This document shows, piece by piece, positions 41,398 to 50,609 of a stretch of 64,000 bases of DNA. The translations under genes and the position numbers were made by a program. The stretch covers positions 2,121,852 through 2,185,851 of the forward strand of contig NZ_LN851186.1 in the NCBI RefSeq assembly GCF_001243895.1. The letters are read 5' to 3'. This DNA is from Bacillus testis (GTDB lineage: Bacteria; Bacillota; Bacilli; Bacillales; DSM-1321). Each line of letters begins with the position of its first letter. Within the stretch, counting starts at the first letter, position 1. The notes beneath the pieces are model-generated. The model saw nothing but the letters and a program-made list of their open reading frames with translations, did no database searches and was not told the DNA's origin.

Positions 41398-42885
41398 TTA
41401 GGAAAAATTTGTATTTATTGTCTGTGCCAGCTGTTCAGACCGCTCTAAAAACTCCTTGACTCTGTCGACGTAAGGCTGCTTATCATAGCCATTATACAAA
41501 GCGCTAGCCATTCTGATTGGATCGCCAAAGAAAAAACGTTCATATAAAGTCTGGCGAGAACCAAATGTGCTGACACAAACATCCCATGCCAAGCGGTACA
41601 ATTTCACACGGTTATAGGCATCCCCGGTAGCAGACTGCAAGTATTTATCCAGATCTGGCCGGATATCCGAATGAAAATCAGCTTCAGAAGGAATGGCCAT
41701 CAATCCGCTGGCGCCCATCAGCTGCATGATTTCAGTAAAACGCGGATAGATTTTCGGAAAATAATTTCTTGCCACATTAAGCGGTGCGAATTCTGGTGTC
41801 ATGATGCCCCATTTGTCTAATGCCGCATTCGCTTCCGACGCGGTGACAAAAGCCTTCATCGTTTCTAGAGCAATGATGACTTCCGATATTTTCTCCTGGA
41901 TATGCTGATATTGGCCGATATTGATTGTCTCTGCCATTAATTGGAGAATGCCAAGTATGAATTCTGTTTTCGCTACATTTTTCGAAATCACCTGGTGGGT
42001 CATATGGACAACCGCGTTGCTTTCATTATAGGCGCGGTTGCACACAGAGACATCCCCATGGGCAAAAACGCGTTCCCAAGGCACTACAACATCATCGAAT
42101 ACAACGATTGTGTCCATTTCTTCAAATCGGGATCCTAGCGGGTGGTCCCAATTGGATTTGCCGTAGTCAAAGGATTCACGGCAAATGAATTTCAGCCCCG
42201 GTGTATTGTTAGGGATGGAAAAAGCATAGGCATACGGATTTTCTTCTTCACCCTGTTTCAGTAATGTTGAAGGAAATACCATTATTTCATCTGTGATTCC
42301 TCCTTGTGTGGCCAGCAGCCTTGCCCCTTTGATCACTAAACCCTCGTCTGTCTGGCCCTTGATGCGGGCTGCAATGTATGGATCCGAAAGCTGGGAGGCG
42401 CTCACTCCCCTGTTCACCTGGGGCTGAATCAGCGTATGCGTCAGAGAAAGATCGTTTTCCCGGCAGTATTCGTAGTAATTGCGCATATTTTCCGCAAAGC
42501 GCGGATCTTGGCTTCCGAACATCTCCGCAGCGGAACCGTAGGCCATCATCCCGGCGTTAATATAATCAGGGGAACGCCCCATCATTCCTCCATTATACTT
42601 GGCCCACTCCTGCATCATTTTCCGGCGTTTCTGCAAGTCCTCATTTGTTTTGGGTTGAATGAAGGAAGTTCCGACACGATCACCGGTAGTTGGCGAGATA
42701 TATGTCATATACTCCTTTTTATCTGGATCATGTTGCATATCATACAATTCAGCCTGTGATTTCATAACACCGCTGAATGCTGGATGCTCTGAAATATTCC
42801 CTTTCACTTTTTCCCCGTCTATCCAAACGTTCGCTTTTGCTTGATTGACTCTTTCAATATATTGTTGGCCTGTTTTTGCCGCCAT
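41398..42885 (-). CDS. hpaB: 4-hydroxyphenylacetate 3-monooxygenase, oxygenase component
   Basis: FADH2-dependent hydroxylation of 4-hydroxyphenylacetate to 3,4-dihydroxyphenylacetate. The 495-residue protein has the HpaB fold: YISPTTGDRVGTSFIQPKT, the long helix RRKMMQEWAKYNGGMMGRSPDY, HTLIQPQVNRG, KGARLLATQGGITDE and DDVVVPWERVF. Length matches the Gram-positive HpaB branch. It uses flavin reduced by HpaC, encoded 4 kb downstream. ATG 42885 has AAAGGAGTGG upstream. It is divergent from the LysR gene, with 146 bases between them. Confidence 0.92.
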   Translation of the reverse strand: MAAKTGQQYIERVNQAKANVWIDGEKVKGNISEHPAFSGVMKSQAELYDMQHDPDKKEYMTYISPTTGDRVGTSFIQPKTNEDLQKRRKMMQEWAKYNGGMMGRSPDYINAGMMAYGSAAEMFGSQDPRFAENMRNYYEYCRENDLSLTHTLIQPQVNRGVSASQLSDPYIAARIKGQTDEGLVIKGARLLATQGGITDEIMVFPSTLLKQGEEENPYAYAFSIPNNTPGLKFICRESFDYGKSNWDHPLGSRFEEMDTIVVFDDVVVPWERVFAHGDVSVCNRAYNESNAVVHMTHQVISKNVAKTEFILGILQLMAETINIGQYQHIQEKISEVIIALETMKAFVTASEANAALDKWGIMTPEFAPLNVARNYFPKIYPRFTEIMQLMGASGLMAIPSEADFHSDIRPDLDKYLQSATGDAYNRVKLYRLAWDVCVSTFGSRQTLYERFFFGDPIRMASALYNGYDKQPYVDRVKEFLERSEQLAQTINTNFS

Positions 42886-42960
42886 TTACTGCCACTCCTT
42901 TCCCAATGGAATAATGGATTTATTCTGTAAGCGGATACAATTTTAAGGTAACATGTAATA

Positions 42961-42983
42961 TAATATATGGAAAATATGTATTA
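42961..42983. promoter_or_regulatory. LysR-type binding-site candidate between hpaB and lysR
   Basis: A 23-base dyad starting TAATATATGG and ending ATATGTATTA (arms TAATATAT / ATGTATTA around 42,972) lies between the two divergent genes, in the place of a LysR box. It fits the AT-rich T-N11-A form but was not compared to any known site. Confidence 0.4.
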
Positions 42984-43031
42984 AATTAAAAAATAGTATA
43001 AAAATTATATATTTTAAAAGGAGGATCTTGC

Positions 43032-43931
43032 TTGGATGTAAAAAAGCTTCGTTATTTCGCGGCCATTGTTGAAGAAGGGCAGATTTCCAGAGCGGCAAAA
43101 AAGCTGCATATGGCGCAGCCACCCCTAAGCCAGCAGCTCAAAATGCTTGAAGAAGAACTGGAAATCAAACTGCTTGAAAGAAAAAAACACAGCATCGAAT
43201 TGACTGAAGCGGGAAAAGTGTTGTATACAAGAGCCCGAGAAGTGCTGGAAAAAATAGAAGCCATACAAGCAGAAATAAAAGAAATCGGGGACGGAATTAG
43301 AGGACAGCTTGAAATCGGGTCTGTAAAGACATGCTTTGCCTATATCCCTGAAAAAATCAGATTATTCAGAGAAACATACCCGGAGGTAACCTTCCGCCTA
43401 TATGAAGGGGATTCGTATCAATTAGCCAACCACTTAAGAAATAGGGATATCGAGCTTGCTATTGTCCGCCTGCCCCTTGATTTGAATGACTTTTTCCACC
43501 TTCCCTTACTCACTGATGATTTTGTTCTGGTTGCCTCTTCTGATACAGGATTAGGAAGCCCTGTCCAAATAGCCGAAATCAAATGCCTTCCTCTTATGCT
43601 GTTGCACAGGGTCAGGGGAGTAGGATTATATGAACTGGTCCTAAATGAATGGAAGAGGCATGGCCTTGAACCAAACATCGTCTGCCAATGTTCAGACGCG
43701 GCTATGTTATTGTCATTAGTAAAAGCAGGAATAGGCGTTGCCATATTGCCGAGATCCACCCTTTTATCATTTGCTTTGGATGGATTGAAGATGATTGAAG
43801 TCACTGATTTTTCCATCGAATCCCAATCAGCCATTATATGGCTCAAAGAACGGCATCTATCCAAAAAAGCCGTTCGCTTCAAGGACTGCTTTACCCAAAT
43901 GAACCAAGTTCAATCTTCTCTTAAAACTTAG
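43032..43931 (+). CDS. LysR-family regulator of the hpa cluster
   Basis: A 299-residue LysR regulator: winged-helix domain in residues 1-60 (LRYFAAIVEEGQISRAAKKL, AQPPLSQQLKMLEEEL) and an effector domain from about 90 to 290. It starts at TTG 43032, 8 bases after AAAAGGAGG. Divergent orientation to hpaB implies control of hpaB and its own gene in response to an aromatic effector, perhaps 4-hydroxyphenylacetate. A strong terminator follows. Confidence 0.9.
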   Translation: MDVKKLRYFAAIVEEGQISRAAKKLHMAQPPLSQQLKMLEEELEIKLLERKKHSIELTEAGKVLYTRAREVLEKIEAIQAEIKEIGDGIRGQLEIGSVKTCFAYIPEKIRLFRETYPEVTFRLYEGDSYQLANHLRNRDIELAIVRLPLDLNDFFHLPLLTDDFVLVASSDTGLGSPVQIAEIKCLPLMLLHRVRGVGLYELVLNEWKRHGLEPNIVCQCSDAAMLLSLVKAGIGVAILPRSTLLSFALDGLKMIEVTDFSIESQSAIIWLKERHLSKKAVRFKDCFTQMNQVQSSLKT

Positions 43932-43947
43932 ACTTTCATCCACTATT

Positions 43948-43983
43948 AAAAAGGGAGCGGAATAGCAAATTCCGCTCCCTTTT
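43948..43983. terminator. Bidirectional terminator between lysR and ppiB
   Basis: AAAGGGAGCGGAAT and ATTCCGCTCCCTTT form a 14-bp stem with a 5-base loop. Confidence 0.85.
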
Positions 43984-43998
43984 ATCCATACAACCGGC

Positions 43999-44442
43999 TT
44001 ATTCTTCCCAGACCTTAACTTCTTTCATTACATCGCCTGGTCTGATGTATAAAACGGTGTCCATGTCTTCAGGGTTTACTTGTCCGAATACAGTATGGAC
44101 GCCATCCAAGTGTGGTTGTGGTTCGTGCACGATGAAGAATTGGCTTCCGCCAGTGTCTTTTCCTGCGTGTGCCATTGATAGGGCACCCGCTACGTGCTTA
44201 TGTGGGTTTCCGGCAGTTTCACATTTGATTGTGTAGCCAGGGCCGCCGACTCCAGTTCCTTGCGGGCATCCGCCTTGCGCAACAAACCCAGGAATTACAC
44301 GGTGGAATGTCAATCCGTTATAAAAACCTTTATCTGCAAGTTCTTTGAAGTTTGCCACTGTGCCAGGAGCTTCATTCGGGAAAAATTCTATGCGAATGAC
44401 TCCACCGTTTTCCATTGTAATTGTTCCTACTGTTTTAGACAT
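43999..44442 (-). CDS. ppiB: Cyclophilin-type peptidyl-prolyl cis-trans isomerase
   Basis: Accelerates proline isomerisation during protein folding in the cytosol. The 147-residue protein has the cyclophilin core: [58 protein letters not shown] and VHTVFGQV. The length equals B. subtilis PpiB plus a few residues. The second ATG (44442) follows GGAAGATGATA best. Single gene. Confidence 0.93.
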   Translation of the reverse strand: MSKTVGTITMENGGVIRIEFFPNEAPGTVANFKELADKGFYNGLTFHRVIPGFVAQGGCPQGTGVGGPGYTIKCETAGNPHKHVAGALSMAHAGKDTGGSQFFIVHEPQPHLDGVHTVFGQVNPEDMDTVLYIRPGDVMKEVKVWEE

Positions 44443-44672
44443 TATCATCTTCCTTTCTTATTTGCACATGAACTCTATGTATTGGTCATGTATGTACCAT
44501 GTATAGTGAGATAAGAAGCACGCTAGAAAAAAGTCTCTCTGACCGGACCTGCACTTATTAAAGAAGGTACATGCCTAGATTATAGACCTTTCCTTAACGG
44601 ATTCAATTATCCTGTCTATTTTAACATGCATTCTGGACAAATGGAAACCATCCTTCTTTTTGTCTTACCCGC

Positions 44673-44713
44673 AAAAAAATACAGGAGAAACAATTGCTTC
44701 TCCTGTATTTTTT
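44673..44713 (-). terminator. Terminator of the opuC operon
   Basis: AAAAAATACAGGAGAA and TTCTCCTGTATTTTTT pair with a short loop; on the minus strand the T run follows the opuCD stop codon, which lies inside the stem. Confidence 0.85.
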
Positions 44714-45398
44714 AAATTTGTATTTCCAAATCTATTTTCTTTTTCTTGTTATTTGCAGGTGAAAGCCTTTTTTCTAGCCATCCCATCAATACATCGGCAA
44801 TGACAGCCATCAACGCAGTCGGTATGGCACCGGCAAGTATAATGGCTGCACCGTCCGTGACGTTTGTGCCCCGGATAATGATATCGCCAAGGCCCCCACC
44901 GCCAATGAATGCTCCAATGGTTGCGACGCCAATAGCCACAACAAGTGCGTTGCGCAAACCAGCCATGATTACACTTAAAGCCAAAGGCAGCTCGACCATA
45001 TATAAAAGCTGCCATGTCGTCATTCCCATGGATGTTCCTGACTCAAGCACCGGTTTTTCAACGCTTCTGATGCCCGTATACGTATTCTTGATAATCGGCA
45101 GCAACGAGTATAGAAAGACGGAGGCAATAACTGTATTTGCCCCGAGCCCCATGGCCAGCATTAGTACCGCCAGCAACGCCAAAGCAGGAATCGTCTGGAT
45201 AATATTAGCCAACGACAATACCCAGGTGCTCAATTTCCGGTATCTGGCTATCAATATGCCGACCGGTATGCCGATGATTGCAGCGAACAGCACCCCATAG
45301 GCCGACATCAAAAAATGTCTAAAAAATTGCTCCAGTACATAAGAGCCATTATCTAAATAGTAGATCCATAATTCATGGATGGTATCCAAATTCCGCAC
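44712..45398 (-). CDS. opuCD: Compatible-solute ABC transporter permease OpuCD
   Basis: Second permease of a glycine betaine/carnitine/choline ABC importer. The 228-residue protein has about five or six helices and the ABC permease loop ESGTSMGMTTWQLLYMVELPLAL (the EAA motif that contacts the ATPase), plus [20 protein letters not shown]. Length matches B. subtilis OpuCD (229). It is the last gene of opuCA-CB-CC-CD, 9 bases after opuCC. Confidence 0.9.
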   Translation of the reverse strand: MRNLDTIHELWIYYLDNGSYVLEQFFRHFLMSAYGVLFAAIIGIPVGILIARYRKLSTWVLSLANIIQTIPALALLAVLMLAMGLGANTVIASVFLYSLLPIIKNTYTGIRSVEKPVLESGTSMGMTTWQLLYMVELPLALSVIMAGLRNALVVAIGVATIGAFIGGGGLGDIIIRGTNVTDGAAIILAGAIPTALMAVIADVLMGWLEKRLSPANNKKKKIDLEIQI

Positions 45399-45407
45399 CT
45401 CCCGATC

Positions 45408-46328
45408 TTACTCAAAATAGTTATTTTTCTTCAAAAAGTCCTCCGCCACAGTGGCTGGTTCTTTTTTCTTTACATCTGACTGGTAATTCAGTTCTGTGAT
45501 CGTATCATTATCGATTTTGCCCACCAATTTTCTTAGGACTTTATCTAATTCCGGATGTTCCTTCAACACGTCATTATTAATGACAGGTGAACAATTATAT
45601 GGAGGGAAGAATTGTTTGTCATCTTCCAAGGTTTTAAGATTGAATGCTTTCAGTCGTCCATCTGTGCTATATGCCAGCACAACATCCATTTTTCCGCTTT
45701 TGACTGCTTGATACACGAGTCCAAGCTGCATGGGAAAAGCCTTTTCGAAACGGAAATCATACGCCTCAGTGAAACCATCATAGCCATCGCCCTTACGGTT
45801 CAGCCAAGCATTGTCTACACCCAGTTTCAAATTTCCGGCGATGGATTCTAGATCCGAAACGTTTTGTAGATGGTATTTTTCAGCCAACTGCTGTGTGACA
45901 GTCAGGGCATATGTATTTGCAAACCCATAAGAGTCATACCATGTTTGATCGAAGCGGTCCTTGAATTCCTTTTGCACGATTTGTGTTGCTTTCTTAGGAT
46001 CTTTCACCGGGTCGAGACCAAGCGCACCGGATAAATCCGTTCCTGTATAGCGTGTCGCTGTAATGTCCACCTGTCCTTCAGTCAACGCTTGATGTTGGAC
46101 AATGGAAGAGCCGAGGTTTTGGATCATTTCTGCTTTCAAATCCGTATCATGTTCAATCATTTTTTTGATGATTTGCCCTACAATTTGCGATTCAGATGTA
46201 TTTAAAGTGGCTATACGGACCGATTCATCGCTATTCGAGCCAAGACCGGGAAGTGAACATGCACTTAAAGTGAATGCCGCCACGATCGATAGTACAGCCA
46301 TTCTTCCTTTTTTCCACATTTGTTTCAC
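45408..46328 (-). CDS. opuCC: Compatible-solute-binding lipoprotein OpuCC
   Basis: Membrane-anchored substrate-binding protein of the OpuC importer. Residues 1-23 form a signal peptide with lipobox LSAC. Conserved blocks: LNTSESQIVGQIIKKMIEHD, LGSSIVQHQALTEGQVDITATRYTGTDL and VDNAWLNRKGDGYDGF. The Thr of RYTGTD corresponds, as I recall, to Thr74 of OpuCC (Asp in choline-specific OpuBC), supporting a broad-range OpuC. A Gln near mature position 19 of OpuCC appears to be Leu here. ATG 46328; 7 bases after opuCB. Confidence 0.88.
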   Translation of the reverse strand: MKQMWKKGRMAVLSIVAAFTLSACSLPGLGSNSDESVRIATLNTSESQIVGQIIKKMIEHDTDLKAEMIQNLGSSIVQHQALTEGQVDITATRYTGTDLSGALGLDPVKDPKKATQIVQKEFKDRFDQTWYDSYGFANTYALTVTQQLAEKYHLQNVSDLESIAGNLKLGVDNAWLNRKGDGYDGFTEAYDFRFEKAFPMQLGLVYQAVKSGKMDVVLAYSTDGRLKAFNLKTLEDDKQFFPPYNCSPVINNDVLKEHPELDKVLRKLVGKIDNDTITELNYQSDVKKKEPATVAEDFLKKNNYFE

Positions 46329-46335
46329 TCCTCCA

Positions 46336-46989
46336 TTAGTACATTTCTCTTTGGTTGCGGATTCCTTTTGGTGTCACAGCATTTTCCAGACGAGTCAACA
46401 ATAAATCTACCACGAGGGCAAGAAGGGTGACCGGTATGGCTCCAGCCAGGATCAAATCCGTTCTGAATAAGTTCAAACCATCAAAAATGAAATCACCCAA
46501 ACCGCCGCCGCCAATAAAGGAAGAAAGAGTGGCCCAGCCGATTAAATAAACGGCAGACAGCCGGATACCAGCCATTATGATCGGAATAGAAAGCGGCAGT
46601 TCCACGCTGAACACCCTTTCTGTACCTGTCATGCCCATGGCTTGGGATGCTTCAATTAAATCTCGGTTCACACCTTTTACACCTATGTATGTATTCCGCA
46701 AAATGGGAAGCATTGAATAAAAGAATAAAGCGACAATCGCCGGGATTTTTCCGATGCCTAGCAATGGGATAAAAAATGCCAAAATAGCTAAACTCGGAAA
46801 TGTCTGGACAACCGACGCGATTCCGATCACAAACCCGGCGATTTTCGGCAAATGCGCCAAAAGAATGCCTATAGGAACCGCTACAATGATCCCTATAATC
46901 AAAGCAGTAAATGAAATAAAAAGATGTTCACCGGTTTTCACCAATAAATCCTGTCCGTTGCTTGAAAAAAAATCTGATATAGCATTCAT
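46336..46989 (-). CDS. opuCB: Compatible-solute ABC transporter permease OpuCB
   Basis: First permease of the OpuC importer, 217 residues as in B. subtilis. It has about five membrane helices, the EAA loop [24 protein letters not shown] and [17 protein letters not shown], mirrored in OpuCD. It pairs with OpuCD to form the channel. ATG 46989, 12 bases after opuCA. Confidence 0.9.
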   Translation of the reverse strand: MNAISDFFSSNGQDLLVKTGEHLFISFTALIIGIIVAVPIGILLAHLPKIAGFVIGIASVVQTFPSLAILAFFIPLLGIGKIPAIVALFFYSMLPILRNTYIGVKGVNRDLIEASQAMGMTGTERVFSVELPLSIPIIMAGIRLSAVYLIGWATLSSFIGGGGLGDFIFDGLNLFRTDLILAGAIPVTLLALVVDLLLTRLENAVTPKGIRNQREMY

Positions 46990-47001
46990 GATACCGCCTC
47001 C

Positions 47002-48162
47002 TTATCTCGTTTCCTGCAATTCTTGACTTGTTTCCGCCTGTTCTTTCAGTCCCCAGATCGAGTCATAGATTACGTCGACCAGATTTGTCCGCGTAAGCAG
47101 GCCGGCCAAACGATTTTGACCATCCACAACAGGTACATATTTCAGGCCGAGAGTCAGGAATTTGCGGGTAGCATCACGAATAAGGGTATCTTCATGAACC
47201 GTTTTGAATTCTTTATTCATCAACGCTGAGACCTCTGCGTCTAGGTCTTTGCCTCGTTCGATGGCTTCTACGTTCAGCAGTCCTTTTAATACATTGTTGT
47301 CGTCCACAATCAATAAGGAATCGACTCGCCGTTTTCTCATCAGTTGGATGGCATCGGCTAATTTGCCAGTCGTTTTGAAGCTGACCGGATTTTTTACCAT
47401 GATTTCTCCAACGGTTTGGATGGACTGCTGAGCTTGCAGCAATCGATCTTTGCCTATGAAATTCTCGACGAACTCATCGGCTGGATGCAGCAGGATATCA
47501 TCAGGGCTGCCTTGCTGGACTATTTTCCCTTCCCGCATGATGACGATCCGGTCTGCCAATTTGATTGCTTCATCCATATCATGCGTGACAAATACGATTG
47601 TTTTACCAAGTGTTTTTTGTAGATTTTTTAACTCCGCTTGCAAGGAATCCCTTGTGATAGGATCCAAAGCGCCAAAAGGTTCATCCATTAAAATAAGGGG
47701 AGGCTCTGCAGCCAAAGCACGAAGAACACCGATTCTTTGTTGCTGTCCGCCACTGAGTTCGTGTGGGTATCGATCCAGAAATTCGGGAGGCATATTGACA
47801 AGTTTCAGCAATTCTTCCGCCCGCGCATTCCGTTTTGATTGCGGCCATTTCAATAATTTAGGCACTAATGCAATATTTTCACGGATTGTCATATGAGGGA
47901 ATAGGCCAATTTGCTGAATTACATACCCGATTGAGCGGCGTAATTCGACGACATTACTTTCCATAACATTTTTTCCGTCAACAAATATTTGTCCTTCAGA
48001 TGGTTTAATCAACCTGTTAATCATTTTCATCGTCGTTGTCTTTCCGCACCCACTCGGGCCTATAAAACAAACAAACTCGCCTTTTTTAATATCTAAATTG
48101 ATATGATCGACAGCTCTTTTGCCGCCTGCGTAGATCTTAGAAACATTTTCGAATTTGAGCAT
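47002..48162 (-). CDS. opuCA: Compatible-solute ABC transporter ATPase OpuCA
   Basis: ATPase that drives uptake of glycine betaine, carnitine and similar osmoprotectants. The 386-residue protein has Walker A GPSGCGKTT (about 34-42), signature LSGGQQQR, Walker B LILMDEP and the His loop VTHD, then two CBS domains (about 255-370) that in related transporters sense ionic strength or c-di-AMP. First gene of a four-gene operon. B. subtilis opuC is controlled by an adjacent GbsR-type repressor; none is encoded next to it here. ATG 48162 follows GGAGGAG. Confidence 0.93.
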   Translation of the reverse strand: MLKFENVSKIYAGGKRAVDHINLDIKKGEFVCFIGPSGCGKTTTMKMINRLIKPSEGQIFVDGKNVMESNVVELRRSIGYVIQQIGLFPHMTIRENIALVPKLLKWPQSKRNARAEELLKLVNMPPEFLDRYPHELSGGQQQRIGVLRALAAEPPLILMDEPFGALDPITRDSLQAELKNLQKTLGKTIVFVTHDMDEAIKLADRIVIMREGKIVQQGSPDDILLHPADEFVENFIGKDRLLQAQQSIQTVGEIMVKNPVSFKTTGKLADAIQLMRKRRVDSLLIVDDNNVLKGLLNVEAIERGKDLDAEVSALMNKEFKTVHEDTLIRDATRKFLTLGLKYVPVVDGQNRLAGLLTRTNLVDVIYDSIWGLKEQAETSQELQETR

Positions 48163-48736
48163 GATTTTCTCCTCCTGAATAATTGAGACATCGTCTGCCA
48201 GCTGATTGAAGGTTTTTCACTCTTCTTTTCTATTCAATTCCTATCTATCTGAACTAAATATGATCAGCCATAAACGTTGATCCTTTTGCCTCCCCTCTTT
48301 GAACAGCATAAAATAGACATAAAATCGATCTGTATAGACTTTTTTTAATAAAAATAGATAACTATATTTTTCAAAAAATAATACTTGTCTAAATTATTTT
48401 AACATAACTTATCATCTGTTTGTAGCGTCATATCTTATTACCAGTGCCAGGTATCTGAAGAAAATAGAGGTAATCCCCCTTTCCTGTTGGGATAAAACTG
48501 ATTTTGGATGATAATTTTAACGGTATTATTCTCCTGCAAAAATGAATGATTAATAGTATAAAAGGATTCTAAAAGCAGTTAAATCTAATGAATATTACCT
48601 TATTGATAATTTGGAACATAATTTTTTTTGAATACAAAAGGTTTGGATGGTCTTTAGTGGTCTATATGTCTAGAGCTCCTAAATCTGCTTTTAATGCCCC
48701 TAGTTGAATCAACTCTTTCTCTCGTTCCTGGCCGAT
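48163..48736. other. Intergenic region upstream of opuCA
   Basis: 574 bases. It must contain the osmotically regulated promoter of opuCA on the minus strand; TAGACA near 48,394-48,399 is a candidate -35 without a well-spaced -10. The Ter-like site 3 lies at 48,597-48,625. No gene seen. Confidence 0.5.
48597..48625 (-). other. Ter-like replication terminator site 3
   Basis: Minus strand reads ATTATGTTCCAAATTATC and continues AATAAGG, matching site 1 except for ATTATG in place of ACTATG. It lies in intergenic DNA, 33 kb from site 2, in the same orientation as sites 1 and 2. The divergent base is within the recalled consensus (WCTATG), so binding may be weaker. Confidence 0.55.
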
Positions 48737-49063
48737 CTATTGAAAGACATAATCGATATAGTTGCCAAAACCTTTTTGGATTGCCAGCCCTTCGTTCCGC
48801 AAAGCCGCCCACAGATATCGATCAAGCGAATACGCGCTTTCAGACTGTAGTTTTTTTAACTGCCCAGGTGTTAAAGAAGCTGAATAATACAACCCCTTTT
48901 TCTTTACGGTCAACTGATAGTTTTCCAGTTTTAACACATAGACCTCATAAGCTGGATCCCATTCTTTCAGTTGGCGCTCAACAGTAACAGCTACATGATG
49001 CAAAAAATCTTCTTCGTTCAGAAAAACTGACATATATCCTCTTGCCATTCCGTTAATATTCAT
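48737..49063 (-). CDS. Small hypothetical protein
   Basis: A 108-residue soluble protein: MNINGMARGYMSVFLNEED, HHVAVTVERQLKEWDP, then QLTVKKKGLYYSASLTPGQL and a C-terminal LAIQKGFGNYIDYVF. It has no signal peptide, membrane segment or cysteine. I do not recognise the family. ATG 49063 follows GGAGTGG; the frame extends upstream without a better start. Single gene; no clear hairpin downstream before the Ter-like site. Confidence 0.6.
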   Translation of the reverse strand: MNINGMARGYMSVFLNEEDFLHHVAVTVERQLKEWDPAYEVYVLKLENYQLTVKKKGLYYSASLTPGQLKKLQSESAYSLDRYLWAALRNEGLAIQKGFGNYIDYVFQ

Positions 49064-49241
49064 GGTCAACCACTCCATTCTTTGGTATGAGAATATTGGC
49101 GTCTAAAGATGCATTTCTGCCTTAGTCAAATCTTTTTATACTATACCCACATTTACAGAAAAACTAAAACTTCCGACCTAATTATTCACTTTTCTTTTTT
49201 TGTGCAATTAGGCCCTTTTTAATAACAAAAAATGGTTAAAC

Positions 49242-49292
49242 AAAAAACTGATGGGCAGCGAGGATTGATTTACCCAAGCTCCATCAGTTTTT
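49242..49292 (-). terminator. Terminator after the SLH/NlpC-P60 gene
   Basis: AAAAACTGATGG and CCATCAGTTTTT form a 12-bp stem around a 26-base loop, followed on the minus strand by TTTTTTG; three bases after the stop. Confidence 0.8.
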
Positions 49293-49294
49293 GG

Positions 49295-50299
49295 CTATTT
49301 AGCTTTGATTCCATTATAGACTGCTGCAGAGAAATCAGCTCTTGTGGCATGATCCAAAGGGCGGTAGACATTCGTTTTGAAACCTTTAGTCAAGTCAATG
49401 ACATTCATTGTGACAATTGCTTCAAATGCCCAATAGGATGGTGATAAATCGCTGTATATATTCGCAGCATCAGAACTGGAGGCAACAGGCTGTTTAAGTT
49501 TGAACGCATTTTTAACGATCACAGCCATTTGGGCTCTTGTCATGGTTTCGTTCGGACGGTATGTACCATCGGCAAAGCCGTTAATAATGCCCAGTTCTTT
49601 CATTGCAGCAATATCCTTTGCAAACACACTGTTTGTATTTACATCTTTATATGAATAAGTACTAGAAGCGGTATGTTTCAACTGACGATTAATGATGGCC
49701 GCCGCTTGTCCCCGTGTGACAGAATCTGCCGGTCTGAATGTGCCGTCTTCAAAGCCTGATATGATGCCTTTATTAGATAACTCCGCTATAGCGTTATAAG
49801 CGAAATGGCCTTTGTCCAAATCGGTGAAATTCATTGCCGTTCCCTGAGAACCTACCACTCTTTTAGCTCCAGCATATTTAGGCTTCCAATAGGAATTAGT
49901 CATACTGGAAACAACAACTCCGCTATCAGTGGCTGATAGAAACTTTTGGTCTCCTATGTAAATGCCTGAATGTGAAATGCCTTTCTTATATGTATCAGAA
50001 AAAAAGACCAAGTCGCCAGGAGCCAAATCTTTGTCATCAATCATTAACCCGACTGACGTGTATTGATCGGCAGAAGTTCTTGGCAACGAAATGCCAACCT
50101 GGTTAAATACATACAGTAAATAACCCGAACAGTCAAAACCAGCTGGCGTGTTCCCGCCAAATTTATAAGGCGCGCTGATATATTGGCTGGCCAGCTTCAC
50201 TATGTCGTTCCCTGTTACGGATGCCGCCGCAGAACTTCGAAAGGGCAAGAAACTGAACATAATAGAAGCAACAATAAATAAACTCATTACTTTTTTCAC
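49295..50299 (-). CDS. Secreted NlpC/P60 peptidoglycan hydrolase with three SLH repeats
   Basis: A 334-residue exported cell-wall enzyme. Signal peptide about 1-26 (MKKVMSLFIVASIMFSF), NlpC/P60 domain about 30-150 with Cys in FDCSGYLL and His in SHSGIYIG, then three S-layer-homology repeats (AYNAIAELSNKGIISGFEDG, DIAAMKELGIINGFADGTYR, AFEAIVTMNVIDLTKGF) that bind pyruvylated secondary wall polymer. It cleaves gamma-D-Glu-mDAP type bonds by family. GTG 50299, after GAGGGGG, gives a clean signal peptide; starts upstream at 50317 or 50338 are possible. Single gene. Confidence 0.9.
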   Translation of the reverse strand: MKKVMSLFIVASIMFSFLPFRSSAAASVTGNDIVKLASQYISAPYKFGGNTPAGFDCSGYLLYVFNQVGISLPRTSADQYTSVGLMIDDKDLAPGDLVFFSDTYKKGISHSGIYIGDQKFLSATDSGVVVSSMTNSYWKPKYAGAKRVVGSQGTAMNFTDLDKGHFAYNAIAELSNKGIISGFEDGTFRPADSVTRGQAAAIINRQLKHTASSTYSYKDVNTNSVFAKDIAAMKELGIINGFADGTYRPNETMTRAQMAVIVKNAFKLKQPVASSSDAANIYSDLSPSYWAFEAIVTMNVIDLTKGFKTNVYRPLDHATRADFSAAVYNGIKAK

Positions 50300-50560
50300 A
50301 AAAGTCCCCCTCTTCATTAAATGTACCTTTTTGATCATTCAAAAAAGGTCGAAAATTGTTCGCGATAGTCTTATTCTATCATATTTAGCGCTATTTCGAA
50401 TGAATAATTTTACAATTTTAATAATAAATGCATATATTCTCTCTATTTGTGGATTGAAAGGATATATGTACGGGTCGAATCGAATTTTCATTTAAAGTCT
50501 AAATCTATCTTTTTATATTCAAAATATCCGGAATATCTATCTTCTTCCCCATTTCCACGC

Positions 50561-50594
50561 AAAAAAGGCTCCCTTAAACTGGAAGCCTTTTTAT
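50561..50594 (-). terminator. Terminator of the pit operon
   Basis: AAAAAGGCT and AGCCTTTTT with inner TCC/GGA form a hairpin; T-rich on the minus strand. Confidence 0.75.
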
Positions 50595-50609
50595 CTAATC
50601 TACGAATAT

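Noticed and set aside
48915..48945. Minus-strand TCTATGTGTTAAAA as a Ter site
   Set aside because: Within a coding sequence, 11 or so matches only, no A-site half.
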